A DNA stretch of 64,000 nucleotides, taken from NCBI GenBank assembly GCA_029379385.1, contig CM055605.1, forward strand, positions 4,933,001 to 4,997,000, given 5' to 3'. Positions 23,403 through 35,374 of this stretch are shown piece after piece. The position numbers were made by a program, and so were the translations under genes. The notes below the pieces were generated by a model. It saw only the letters and a program-made list of their open reading frames with translations, was not told the origin of the DNA and searched no databases. Source of the DNA: Quillaja saponaria. Lineage: Eukaryota > Streptophyta > Magnoliopsida > Fabales > Quillajaceae. Each line of letters begins with the position of its first letter. Position 1 is the stretch's first letter.

Positions 23403-24698
23403 TCATAGTTTGAGAGACAAATCAATAGAATTAGAGGAAGAATCTCCATAAGTAGTAGGAGTAATAGAAGAAGCTTCACCACCCTCTGCAACCGAAGCTT
23501 CTCTAGGCAATATTTCCAGCCCCTTGGAACAAGTGCCTATAACTCTGCCATTCTTTCCAGCTGCAGGGAAAAATTCGTATTCCATGAAAACTCTTCCACC
23601 CTCTGAGTTTCCTTTCCAGTGTACAGCCATAACCTCAACATGCTACAAAAAAAACCAATAATACCAACCCAGTCAAAATTCTAAAAATGAAAAAATAAAT
23701 AAAAATTGAAGTAATGAGAGAAACCTGATCAAGATTGCGAGCCCCATAAGAAGAAGCTATGGTAGTGAAATCACTGGGTTGTGTGATGAAATTTGGGGCT
23801 TGTGCGGAACTTAATCCCAGAAAATCAGACCCACTTACATTGTTCATCATATTCCAACGCTTTTTCTGTGCAAAGAAAATGGAAAATGGAAGGAAAATCA
23901 GTTCTGAGGAAAACTATAGGCTTCATAAACAATCAAACAGTAATGATCGTAGAAAAGGGAAAAAAGAAAAATAATGAATCAATCAATGTAACAGTACCCA
24001 ATTTTATTTTATTTAAAAAAAAGCATTTTTAGCAAAAGGAAATGGCCAAATACCTTGAAGGAAACATTACAACGATCAGATACACAATGCAGCTTTGGCA
24101 TTGAAGAGAGCTCTTTCGAGGTCTCGAACGAGTTTCCAGTCAGAACCGTCGAACCTTGAGCTCCAACTTCATAAGTTTCCACCATCTGACCAACCTGATT
24201 CGTCACCAGAAACCCACCATTAATTGCAGAACAAGACCCACCACCGTTAACACCACAAAACCCACCTCTGTTTCCGATCATCTGACCCAATAGACCCACC
24301 GTAGTCCCATTAATCACCGGCTGAGAGCCATGGGAGACACCATAGTTTGCTGCACCGTAATGCACAGGAACACTAGCAAATGGGTTAGTGACAGTGGTGA
24401 AGGGCAATATTGGAGTATTCTGATACTGAAGGAGCTGATGATCGGGTTCATTCTGCTGAGCTAATGGAGGTATTTCAGTCATTTTTTTCCAACGGTCATG
24501 GAGCCTTAAGCGCTCAAGTTGTGCTACACCCAGACCTCTCTGAGGTTGTTTTTTGGGACCTCTACTGTTGGATGACTTCCTGCCTCTGGTTTTGTTTGGT
24601 ACAGGTTTGCTAATAATTTCTTCTGGAGCAAAAACGGGTTTGGTCGTTGTTTCCTGTCCTAAGCTGGTTTGGTCGGAAGCCATAAGGAGAGTGGCCAT
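23403..24698 (-). CDS. SPL/NZZ: SPOROCYTELESS/NOZZLE transcriptional repressor
   Basis: Three phase-0 exons: 24698-24054, 23865-23725 and 23642-23403 (341 aa). Diagnostic features match Arabidopsis SPL/NZZ: N-terminus MATLLMASDQ (MATSLFFMSTDQ in Arabidopsis); the basic conserved block RGPKKQPQRGLGVAQLERLR; the CNVSFK|KKRW junction corresponding to CDTCFKKKR; the EYEFFP motif in exon 3; and a C-terminal EAR motif in SIDLSLKL as the last residues. SPL is an adaptor-like repressor that recruits TOPLESS through the EAR motif and inhibits TCP factors, and is required for male and female sporocyte formation. The ATG at 24698 is the first in a frame that otherwise opens only with TTG. Position beside the PHOS32/34 gene repeats the Arabidopsis At4g27320-27330 adjacency, which favours true SPL over its TIE/SPEAR paralogues. 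Confidence 0.93.
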
Positions 24699-24761
24699 TT
24701 GAATCAATGTTGTAAATCTGTTTGTTGGTTTTGCAAAGAAAGAAACGAGAACAGAGAACAA

Positions 24762-27700
24762 TGAAGAAGGTGGGTTTTTAAACAGAAAGGTATACTGGGA
24801 TTTTAGAGAGAGAATGCTGTTTTACTTTTTCTTTAGCTGTAGGGAGAGAGAGAGAGGGCAGTGAAGGAAAGGTGCCAATTGTACTGGCAGTATGTGGTCG
24901 GAGGCATAGTATATAGCCCCTTTGCGAAGGTGCCAAGATACTGTCAGTTTTGGCAAAAATAGCAAAAAATCATTAGGCTTTATAATATCAATTTGAAAAA
25001 GCTAATGGCTTTGTGTTATAGAATGCAAGTGTTTGTATTCTTGCATATCAAGTTTTCATGCATGCCCCAACTTTAATGGTCATGATCCTCTGATCATGGG
25101 GAGGTTTGGAGCTCAGAACTGATCATCTGGTGTATCATATGGGTGTGTTTCCAAATAAAATTCTAATTGGTCTAAGTGGTAGAATAATTTATAAAACAGT
25201 CTTTTTAGCAATCATAGACTAAGATTTGGTCTTGAATATGTGAATTTGCCTGTGGTATAGACTTGCAATGATGCCCTTCCTCATATTTGGTAACAAAGAA
25301 AAGGCTGATCCCATGTGGTCCTTTTCCACTATGGTAAACTCTCCCCCGGCCTGTATATATATATATATATATATTAACCCATTGCAAAGATCAAAGAGAC
25401 TTTGGGATTTGAGTTTTGACGTGTAATTAAGTAGTGTTAATGAAATAATATTAACATATCTTATAGTTAAAGCACATATATATTTTCATGCCATTATCAG
25501 CATCAATTATACATTTGCAAAGAATTATGAAAATGATCAACCCCTATCTGTTCACAGTGTCCTTATTCATGCAATAGGCACCATAGGATGTCTTCATCAC
25601 CATCATTTGGTCACTTTTCCCTAAACATAAACCAAACTACAAATTCTGAACCACATTCTTCATAAATTTACAAACACAAAGGTGTGTATAGCATGATAAT
25701 GGTGTTCTTCTTACCCAAATAAAAAGTGAAATCTTAAGCATGCAAATCATGCCCGCACAGAAATCTTAGTCAAGCTCAGATTAAAGAACTCAAAACAGCA
25801 TGACTAACTCGACGCGTACAGATACAATTTGGGTGAGAGATCTCAATGCCCCAAACCAAAATCCCATATAACTGATCCCTCAACGAAAAACATGTAGTAG
25901 TAGTAGAAATGTTGGGGTGTACAAAACTAGCGCCGTCCTCCAAGTCATGAAAAGTCGTAACACTTTGAAGCCAATTATAACTATCCACGTCACCATAAGG
26001 GCTCCACTTTTCTTTATGGGTCTTCATCTTCCTCTGTAATCAGACCCAATCAATGGCCCTGATTTCCCCTTTCAGTATCAAAGCTCCTACATGGCTACAT
26101 ACGAATTCTTTATGCGAGAATCTGCAAAAGATTAGTAAGACTGGGATAAGCAAGTGGGGTCCATAGGAAACTGTGGTCACCTAGCTACGTGGCAAGTGGG
26201 GGGACCTACTCATCTACGTTGTTGTGTGAGGTACGAGGTGAGAGAGAGAGCTGGTTAAAATTATAGGCGGCTGAGTGAGATAGGGACGTGAAGAAAGAAT
26301 CGGTACGCGTGTTTGGTTGACACGTGTAGAGAGAAGAACATAGGGGATCAGGGGTAAAATGGGGTTTTTGTGTTTTTGCTTTTCTGGGTTTGAGCAGACA
26401 TGGTGGATTCTTGGGTTCTGGGACGCAGATTGTGCCCTGCATGGAATGATTGGAGTTTTCTTAGGTATTTAAACTTATTAGGCAGTGGGGCTTTTTCCTT
26501 TGCGGCTTTACTACGGTTAGGTGGATCTTATTTGCATATTCAGCTATCCAATCCCATGAATTTAATGTGTCAAATTTCCATATAATCAATACTTATATTT
26601 CATATTTACGGAAGAATCCACCATTTGTGAGAAGATATCTTGGCCTAGTGTTGTATAGCATCAAAAGGGGATTTAATGGGGGGTGAGAAGTAGAAATAGA
26701 AAAGGGACAAGTAAGCAACTAAACATTGTTTGTTTCTAGAGGTTGCCATAAAGGAAAGGGTGGTTAGAGTAACTGTTAGTTCTGGCTTTATGCAATTTGT
26801 GAAGGAGCAGACTATTTTTATATAAATGCCAAAAGATGCCTTATTCCTCCTATTCCTTTTACTTGTATGACAATAAAACAGTCATAAGGAAGGGAGGACC
26901 ACCCCGAGAGAGATCATTATTTAGATATCTCAATCTCAACTGAGATTTCCTCTAGTTTACTCTACTGGTTTTAACTCAGACAATTCTCATTTTGCCCTTA
27001 TTACCAACCACTTAAAGACCTTTTTGTCCCTCCCCCCTCACCTATATAGCACCCAGATGGGGATGGTCCTCATGATACATATAGTACATGTCCTGTAGAC
27101 TTTGTAAGAGGTTTTGTGTAGAAACAGTAAATACTATAGCAAGATGCAAATGTTGGGGATAGATCTGGACCGTCCAAGGTGATCAACAAAGAGTATTAAA
27201 ATATTGGGTATCTGTGGGAATTCATTATACTTACGAAGGTGCGTTTTTAATGCATGAAGAGGTCGCTATCACCTGGTAGTTGTGCTGGTGCTAAGAAAAA
27301 TTACTAGAAAACAAAATGCTGACACATAAAAGTAAGATATGTCTGAGAGATGTCCCGGCGAATAGAACCTAAGCCCCCTGCAAATAAACAAGTATATATA
27401 TATATATATATATGCGAATAGATCATGGGTATATAACATATAAACCATATGATACATGCATAAATAGTTAAATACACTGTAGACATGATTTTTGTGACAT
27501 TGGAATGTGTTTCCAGCTCTCTGTAATTTCTTCTACCAGTGTGTGCTTTGAACCGCCTCATTTCAGCACAAGGGAAATGAAAGAGAGCTACTATGCATCT
27601 CAAACGTCATTAATGCATGTAAACTATGCACAATAGTGGCTGATTCAGTAAGAATTCAAGACCATCAACGAATGACAAATAAGATTTCAAATTTGGAATC

Positions 27701-27790
27701 TCAAAGATTGGGAAGCAGAACAATTAGGCAGTATCTTGTTCTTATTACAAGATTGTAGTTGGGTGCGGATTAAGAGCATAAAGCGAGGAT
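24762..27790. other. Upstream region of SPL/NZZ and intergenic DNA
   Basis: No gene supported. It contains (TA)n runs (about 25351-25376 and 27391-27413), GA-rich sequence near 24845 and ACGT elements (ACACGTGT near 26322). A TATA-like CTATATAG lies at about 27040. Two open frames (25776-26027 and 26206-26442, both -) show no recognisable domain and no splice partners. Confidence 0.5.
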
Positions 27791-27793
27791 GCA

Positions 27794-29322
27794 TTAGATC
27801 AGATATATATATATATATACAATTTGGATCAAATAATCGTGCTCTTGAGTACAAAACTTAAGCATGCTATGAGACCCATCTGAGTTTTGAACTAAAACTA
27901 CTTGCATACTCAGTGTAGTATTTGCAAATGCTACACTCTCGGGGAGGATAAATGATGCGCACAACATCCATTTTCCAGGGGCAACAAGTCGTACCCTACC
28001 CATGTATACAATAACTGCTACCTCCTTCAGTGCAATTCTTATTTGCTGCATTGAAAAGGTTTGCAAAAATGTCCTATCAGAATAAAAAAACAGAAGGGCG
28101 GGAATTAAATATAACGAAAGGTATAGGATAGAAACCCCTATGTCCTGTTCTATAACTAGCCCAGCAGCCAGAACAAAAGTACATGTATCCTGCAACCAAC
28201 CTTGTGAAACTCCTCTGGATCTTGAGCTTTGGGGAATCCATAAATGTGGATCACTGGGAAAGTGAATTCTCTATCTTAGGCTCTATTTCAGTATATTCCC
28301 CTAAATGCATGTGAATCAGAGGAAAACCATTCAGAAAGTGAGTCAAGGAATTATAAGACCACAAATCCAACATCTATTTAAGAAAACAAAACAATACACT
28401 GAACACGTTAAATGCCACATGGCAGTGCTTGTTATCACCAACATCACTTCGCCGGAGAGAAAATTTCACCAACACAGTAGCCAGAGCAATTGAAAACAAG
28501 ATTATCAGGTAAAAGAAGTCCAGAAACAAATGAACTTTTTTCTTTTAATTGGACATTCACATATAATTGCACTCACTGAATTTGCAAAGTCATCCTCTAC
28601 TCTTTAAGAGGGAGGAGTAGTTAAACCCAAAGATCAAAATGCATGATACTTATACCCCAAGTGGTATTAAATCCCATCTAATGTTTTTCTAACCAGGACT
28701 ATTCTAACATTATGATACCTAGCATGATTTTGATGTTTAGACACCCTTTCTCCCTACATATTGGCCTATTTAATAAAAAGAAAAAGAAAACCTACTTTAT
28801 ATATATTTTAACTATAGCAAAAAAGGAAATCGTATTTTCCCATGATAAGGAGCAAAGAACGATGAAGCTTAAAAGAAATTTTATGAATGTAATGATTTGT
28901 GTTTTTGGGTTTCACTTCATCCCCTTTTTTTCTAATATGGCTTCCTTAATAGAGTTGTTAGGTGCTATAGAGTTTAGAACTTCTATGAAAGACTTCATTT
29001 TTTTTACATGCACAACACATAAGTTACAGCCCCTTTGGCACGACTTAAAAAATTGTTATTCAGAGAGAGAGAGAGCATGTAGCTGGTTGGCACTTGGCAC
29101 ACAACTCCAAGCAAAATCCAAATTCAGAGATAGAATAACGGAATAACCAAAAGGAATGCACAGTGTTGAAGAAATTGACATGTAGGTATATGATGCAAAC
29201 AAGAGTAAGATAGAAACATACAAACAACATCACTGTGTGTAAAGCCAGAAATAATCCTTTGATGTTCAGTTGAAAGTCTTGAATTCCAGATTTCCAGTAT
29301 CTGCATAGAAGGGGAAAACCAT

Positions 29323-29353
<31 letters not shown>

Positions 29354-32300
29354 ATTACACATGCATCCTGAAGACCTTGAAAGATAAAAATCATAACCAA
29401 AAAAATGTAAAATATAGTATTGCAACATGTTATTATCCCAACTAAAATAGGTAAAACACGCGCAGAGCATGTAATCACGGTATTTTTACGAACCAGTTGA
29501 TTTCTTTATTAACTAGCCAAGGAGAGTAGAATGTACACTGCTGCCAAGTCAACCTGAAATTGCATTCCATTCTCAACTACAGTAGTAACAAGAGAGTGAT
29601 TTCCAGCTAAAACCTCAAGCTGCATTGTCTTGTGGTCGTTATGAATCGCATCAATCTTATTGACAATTGTTTGTATCTTAGGCTTATTTTTGTCCAGCAC
29701 CACCTGAATACGAAGCAACCTTCTTCCGAGACATTGTCAGCGTAGTTGAACACAATATTTTCTCACAAACAAAGCACCTTAGCTATAAGTTTCTTGAATG
29801 GTAAACGTCCATCCCTCAGATTTAGGTGTGCTATATGCCAACTGTATCAAAAGCTGAAGGGAACAAGGCCATCAAGATCTGGAAGAAACAAAAAGAACTG
29901 AGTTTCCAATGATGATTCATAATTCAAACTGAACTAACTACATTTGAGCAATTATCAGCAAGGTACATTTTATAAAAGTATTGGCTACTGAATTCCATCA
30001 ACAGCATATGCCCCAGTAGATACACACACATACACAAAGCTCCAAGATAATGTAGACCACAAGTACAGTCTACGGACAACTCCTATACTTCAAACTCAGC
30101 AGTATAAAGTATAATCAGATTCCAACCCAAATATTTCAGGTATTCCCTCTACTTCCCCCAAGGCAAGAGGAGAAAGTGAGTTTCCAAATTCAGGTAAATA
30201 AATGATGGTTGTTGCCTCCAAGATCCCAACAAGATATAGGACCAATAAAGTTTCACCGCAAGAGACCAGTTTTCATGCTTAGGGAACTGAAGAACAAAGA
30301 ATACATGGTAAGATCCAAGGTAAATAAAAGAGGAGGAAGGGATACCTGTAACCGTTGTCAAATTTTACTGTTCTTTACATTTGGATTTTTCATTTGTATT
30401 TTCAAAATCCAAGTTTAAACACTGGCAGTGTAGTAGATATACACAACGTAAATTAAATTATGATGATATGATCAAATTACTAATAAATAGTAATATTCAG
30501 TAAAAGTGAAGTATACATAAAATATTATTGAAATATGAAGAACATAGTCCATTTCCATGGACGATGAGGGAAAAAATGCCTCTTATCCCAAAGAATTCAA
30601 AAAAAAAGAAAAGAGGAATATTACATAGAAAATGTTATATACACACGAGTAATGGGCACATGCATAGTGTATCTATTGGTCTGATGTACCTCTTTCATCT
30701 TCCAGTAATCATAAAACAAGGTCAGCTTGCATATAACCAGCTCAATTGTCAATGTCGTAAACTTATCTTCATATTCCTTCAACACAACCTGAAATGATAT
30801 ATGAGAGACAATGTCAAAAATGGACAGATTGTGTCAAACCCTAGAAAAGGCAGATTGAAGAAAAACGTCAGAATAAATGAATTAAATCAAATTCAAATGA
30901 ACCTGAGTGTACCTACTTCACAGTTCAAACTTAAGCATTAGACAACCAAATAACTAAAGCCAACGGCTTCATATACAACAGAAAGAAAATACTTTACGAG
31001 GATAAAGGATTATTTCTAGATTGAAAATCCCCTTTCGTTTTTAGTTGGTAGAATTTAAACCAAAAATCTACCCTCCCTTGAGTCCCTTCTCTCCTGAGCC
31101 AAGGCCTAACAAAAGTTCCCCACAGACTGAAATGCTCAGAAAGGAAGAGAATATGGTCAAAACTGACTGGTAGTTGGCTGATAACTTGAGAATATGGTCA
31201 TCTATTACTATTAAAACTTGATGCATGGAGAAAAAAAGATTTAATGATCCCAAGAAAAACCCTCAGATATTGACATGTTCCAAGTATTGCAATTTGTATA
31301 TAAAGAATTAACTATGAAGCTAACGCCATACAACAAATATTGTGGATGGCTAACTACATGGCCCTGAATGATGATGGCCCCAAAGCTAACACATGGAACT
31401 CCCCATAATAGGATAGAAAAAAAATACAATGACAGAATCTAGATAAACATTATACTTCTTCAAATCATGTGGTTTTCCATTGCTATAAGCCCTTTTAAGT
31501 TGTCCCTCCAATACCTTCCTTACAGAACTCCATCCGCACTAAAACATCCAAATACACCTTGGGAACTAATCCAATATCGGTGCAACTACCAAACACAGAC
31601 ATTGACAATGCCACAATTGAGGCACTGATTATGCATATGATTCTCGCTAACCATTAAACATTAACAGTCATTCACTCATTTAACAACCAGGTGGCAGGCA
31701 CCCTTAAGGAAGACATGCAGCTGATTAAATCAAAAGCTGAAGAGAATTCTCCCCTATACTAAACTGCAGAAGCCTATCAACTTTATCAAGGAGACAGCAA
31801 CAGAATGATATTCATTCCTTATTATCTATCATCATTACTATCATGTAGATTTCAGAGACAAATAGTGTTTTTCATCTTGAATTTCTGAAACTCTTAATTT
31901 AGAAATAAATTTTTTTTCTGGTATTTTATGTTCTCTTTTGATGAGTAATATTAATTTTATTTAAAAGTAGTTCCTGTTCAAGACAATTGTTTAAGATAAT
32001 TACAGTTGGTCAAACAAAAGTCCCCACAAAATAATGATGGCAAAGAAAAAAATATTATTTCTTTCTAAAATTATAAGGTTTGTCTACTACTATACAAAAA
32101 GAGGCGCCTTCAGCCTTCCCATAAGTTTGCCGCTAAAACTATCTCTTTCATGAGACATTGACTGCAACATTTTTTTTACCATAAATTGCCTCTTAGATCA
32201 GCATCACAAAGCCAGCTTCCCGTTTTTCATTAGACTAAACTATACAAAAAGAGCACAGACTGAAACTATCTCTTTCCTGAGACATAGACTCCTACAGGCG

Positions 32301-33094
32301 GCAGTTAAATATTGTAATTTAGTTTGTACTCAGCTCCACAAAAACCTATCACAACAAAACATCAAACAAGGGAAGACAAAACATATTTCGAAGGTAATAT
32401 TTCACAATAAGCTAGAAGATTATCCACAACAAACCATGTAAAAACATTAATTGAACCTGGACACATGAAATTTAAAATTTAAATGAACTTACAGTATCAG
32501 TGTTGAAAGAGCCACCTTAATTGCCTCAGGCAACTCCTCCACATCTTTACCCGCATGCTTCTCATCCAAAAGCAACAACCCATTAGATCCCCTCCATTTC
32601 TTCCTCTTAATTCCATCATCCAACAGATTTTTCAACTCCTCCCCTTCTTCCTCTACATCCTCGACAAACTCCACCTCAGCAATTTCGTTCTTCCCAATGC
32701 CTTATTTCCTTCACCATTCCTTTCCTCTCTCTTCTTCTTCTTCTTCTCTGGCCTCGAAATCTTACCAAGATTCCAAATTTTATGAACCCACGAGAATTAA
32801 ATGTCTTTGTTAGTTCATTCCTGTACAACACCGGGCTCAAGACATCCCGTCGCCTTCAGCCTTCCCATAAATTCGCCGCTGCAACGATACAAGACTACCT
32901 TCCTCGCCACCACCATTAGTTACTGGACCTATCTTGCTCTGCCAGAAGCTCTGCAAGCTCAGCTTCAACTTCATCAGCAGGCACACGGGCAATGTTGCGA
33001 ATGCGAGGCCAGTTCAACAGGTGGCTACGAAGTCTAACTTCCAAGGTGACACAATATTTGGCAGGGACACGATGTGCGGGGATGTCAAATACAA
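27794..33094 (-). pseudogene. TRM5-type tRNA (guanine-37-N1) methyltransferase pseudogene
   Basis: Minus-strand exon remnants follow plant TRM5 order. 33094-32490 holds the N-terminal part (HLLNWPRIRNIARVPADEVE, then KWRGSNGLLLLDEKHAGKDV). 30788-30690 encodes VVLKEYEDKFTTL...YDYWKMKE. About 29875-29707 is the PSAFDTVG/LPFKKLIAK exon, 29703-29530 KNKPKIQTIVNK...LEVLAGNHSLVTTVVENG, 29300-29210 WNSRLSTEHQRIISGF, about 28280-28205 FPVIHIYGFPKAQDPEEFHK, and 28045 onward RVRLVAPGKWMLCASFILP. Disruptions: at least three frameshifts in the first block (about 32910, 32853 and 32779); a 1-bp loss giving a stop inside VGHIAH; an 8-bp-like duplication shifting frame at WNSR; a lost donor after VDLAAVY; and no SAM-binding core (the DVFSGVGP region) between 28.3 and 29.2 kb. 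Introns are retained, so it is a decayed gene, not a retrocopy. Confidence 0.9.
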
Positions 33095-33803
33095 CAACTG
33101 TTTTATTTATTAGGAAGAAATTATTTTTCACTCAAAAAATAAATTAATTCCGTTTTTGTATTAATTCTCTTATTTATTATTCGTCTTGTGAAAAATGATA
33201 AGAAGTAAAGTTAAAATAAATCTATTGTGCTTAACATATAACACTTTTATTAGTTTTACTTAAAATTATTTTGTAGTCAATTTTGTATTAAGATATATCT
33301 AACATTATTAAAAAATAATAATAAGGAAGACATTAATTCTACTATAAAAGAATGTGTGATCACAAGGAGTTTTCTTTTTTTAAGTAATATTTATACATTT
33401 TATACTAGAAAAAAGAACAATCTTAAATCAAGGGACATGCATGTAAATCATCATGATAATATAGTAGAATATGTTTTTACTAGTAAGTCATGATTTGATA
33501 AGAAAATACAAGATGAAATCATCACATCAAAAACCATAAAGTTACACTATAATACTTTTTTTTACAAGGTACATCATTCTCAATATGAAAATAAAAACAA
33601 AGAAAAAAAAAATTGATATTTATATATATATATATATATATATACAAAATTGTAATTTTCTTTTTACCTGTTGTTTTATCAACGACTCAACATGAAGACA
33701 TGCTCAATTCCATAGATGACATTATCCAAAGGTATTATAGACACAAATACATATACACAATCCAAATACTAGAGTCTTGGATAAAAAGAATGTACAATAG
33801 AGA

Positions 33804-34826
33804 CTATATCACACAACCACGACCATTTCGATGAAGCCATGATCCTTCCAAGATTATCTTCTTCTTATCCTCCATTTTTCCTGTTGGAGGATCCTTATAT
33901 CTAATACTCCAATGTGGTACCATCAAAAGCCATGTTAGAGTAAACAAAATTGCACAAATCTTACCCCATTCAATCAAAACCCATAGGCTAATTAGAATCA
34001 AGCAAAAACCAATGTTGGAAACATAGCATTCTCTTTCTTTTCCACCTTGACTTGGTTTTAATAATCCAATAAAATTGGGATAATTATTGGAATCATTCTG
34101 ATTTTGTTTGAATTCAATTGGATTTGATTGAACCGATGACTGTCTTTCGTAGGAAGATCTTGAAGCAAGTGTTGATCCGGATGAAATTGATGAAGATGAT
34201 ATTGAAGACGAAGTGAATACAGAAGACGAAGCATTTGAATTTGTTCCTTTTTTGAACCAACTTTTTAAACTTTTCTTTAATTTTGAATTATCAGATGTTT
34301 CTGATAATACATTGTTGTTTGATTCCAAGGATTTTTGCTTTTTCAGCTTCTTGATTTTGTTAGCCTGTCAAATCAACATTAAAGAGCAATTATAAAATAT
34401 CATAAACGAAAAAAAAAAAAAAAAAAAAAACTAGGCCTGTCCATTTTTTTTCATTATAATTATTTGTAATGAAATCAAAGGACTAACCACAGAGGACCCA
34501 AAGAAAACTTCTTTGACAACTTGAGAGAAACGACGGTGGCTGCTTTTATTTTTCCGGCGACTACCACATTCTTCTTCTTCCTCTGCCTCATTAAGAACAT
34601 GCTTTACATCGGAAGAAGGCGATATTGTTGGGAACATCACACCTTCCTTATTTTTTCCAACAGAGAAATACGCAAAAACTGGATCTTCTCCGGCCGTGAA
34701 TTTTGTATGACTTATCGGTTCATGTTCTGAATCGTCATTGACGAGCGGTGGTCTGAAACATAACAAGAGCCTGTTCTTTTTGCTGGTCTTTTTCCATTTG
34801 GATTTCGCTGAGTACTCCATGATCAT
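33804..34826 (-). CDS. Uncharacterised plant protein with C-terminal membrane segment
   Basis: Two exons join in phase 0: 34826-34488 (TCTGTG|gttagt) and 34364-33804 (gacag|GCTAAC), giving 299 aa. An in-frame ATG at 34820 is an alternative start two residues in. The N-terminal part is basic (KSKWKKTSKKNRLLLCFRPP) with an acidic run later and SHRRFSQVVKEVFFGSSV at the exon end. Exon 2 continues with a Lys-rich stretch, a long Ser-rich linker and a strongly hydrophobic region (about residues 230-265, NIGFCLILISLWVLIEW then AILFTLTWLLM), and ends in a short basic tail. This suggests a membrane-anchored protein with a long cytosolic N-terminus. I do not recognise the family with certainty and assign no function. 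Confidence 0.7.
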
Positions 34827-35214
34827 GAAGGATGAAATTCGAACAAAGATGGTTGGGGTCGGAGAGGTGGTTGAGATAATGCTGTTGTCGGAGATTTAGG
34901 AGTGTTTGTAAGGCGAGAAAATTAGGGGAATATGAGTAGGTGTTTTTTGAAAAAAAATCTGAGAAAGTGTGGGAAAGTGAATGTGTGTACGTGATGTTTT
35001 TATAGCACGGAGGGCTTGTGGTGTTGGAGATTTCATTGGTGATGCTTTTATGACGCGTTTCCTCTACTCGATTTTTAAAAACTAACGGAAAAAGTGGTAA
35101 AAATGGATAAAAAGAAGGATTATCGCTATTTCCCCTTCTTTTTTTTTTTTTGATAATTAGTGCCAACTCTATTTTGAGGTGTCAAATTTTGACTTTGTAA
35201 GTGTACTACTAATA

Positions 35215-35318
35215 GGGTCTTAATATTAAAGTAAATCATTATCTGAAAAACACTAAAACTTGCCTGGGTCTTAATAATAAATTAAATCATTATTTAAATG
35301 ACACTAAAACTTACCTGT
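35215..35318. repeat. 51-bp tandem duplication
   Basis: GGGTCTTAAT(A)ATTAAA... to ACTAAAACTT(G/A)CCT occurs twice in direct tandem, the copies starting at 35215 and 35266, with a few substitutions. It lies just before the large minisatellite. Confidence 0.75.
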
Positions 35319-35374
35319 TGTCTCCCTGGAAGAGAGGCAGTGTTGTGATACTCATACAGAGGTTGATCTGAATA

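Noticed and set aside
25776..26027. 83-residue minus-strand frame upstream of SPL
   Set aside because: No recognisable family and no splice context; possible but not supportable.
26206..26442. 78-residue minus-strand frame with an ATG
   Set aside because: Low-complexity composition and no family match; region looks like promoter or intergenic DNA.
27269..27457. Tyr/Ile-rich frames over (TA)n runs here and at 25205, 27794 and 33613
   Set aside because: YIYIY runs are translations of TA microsatellites; only the TRM5-like part upstream of the 27.8 kb run is meaningful.
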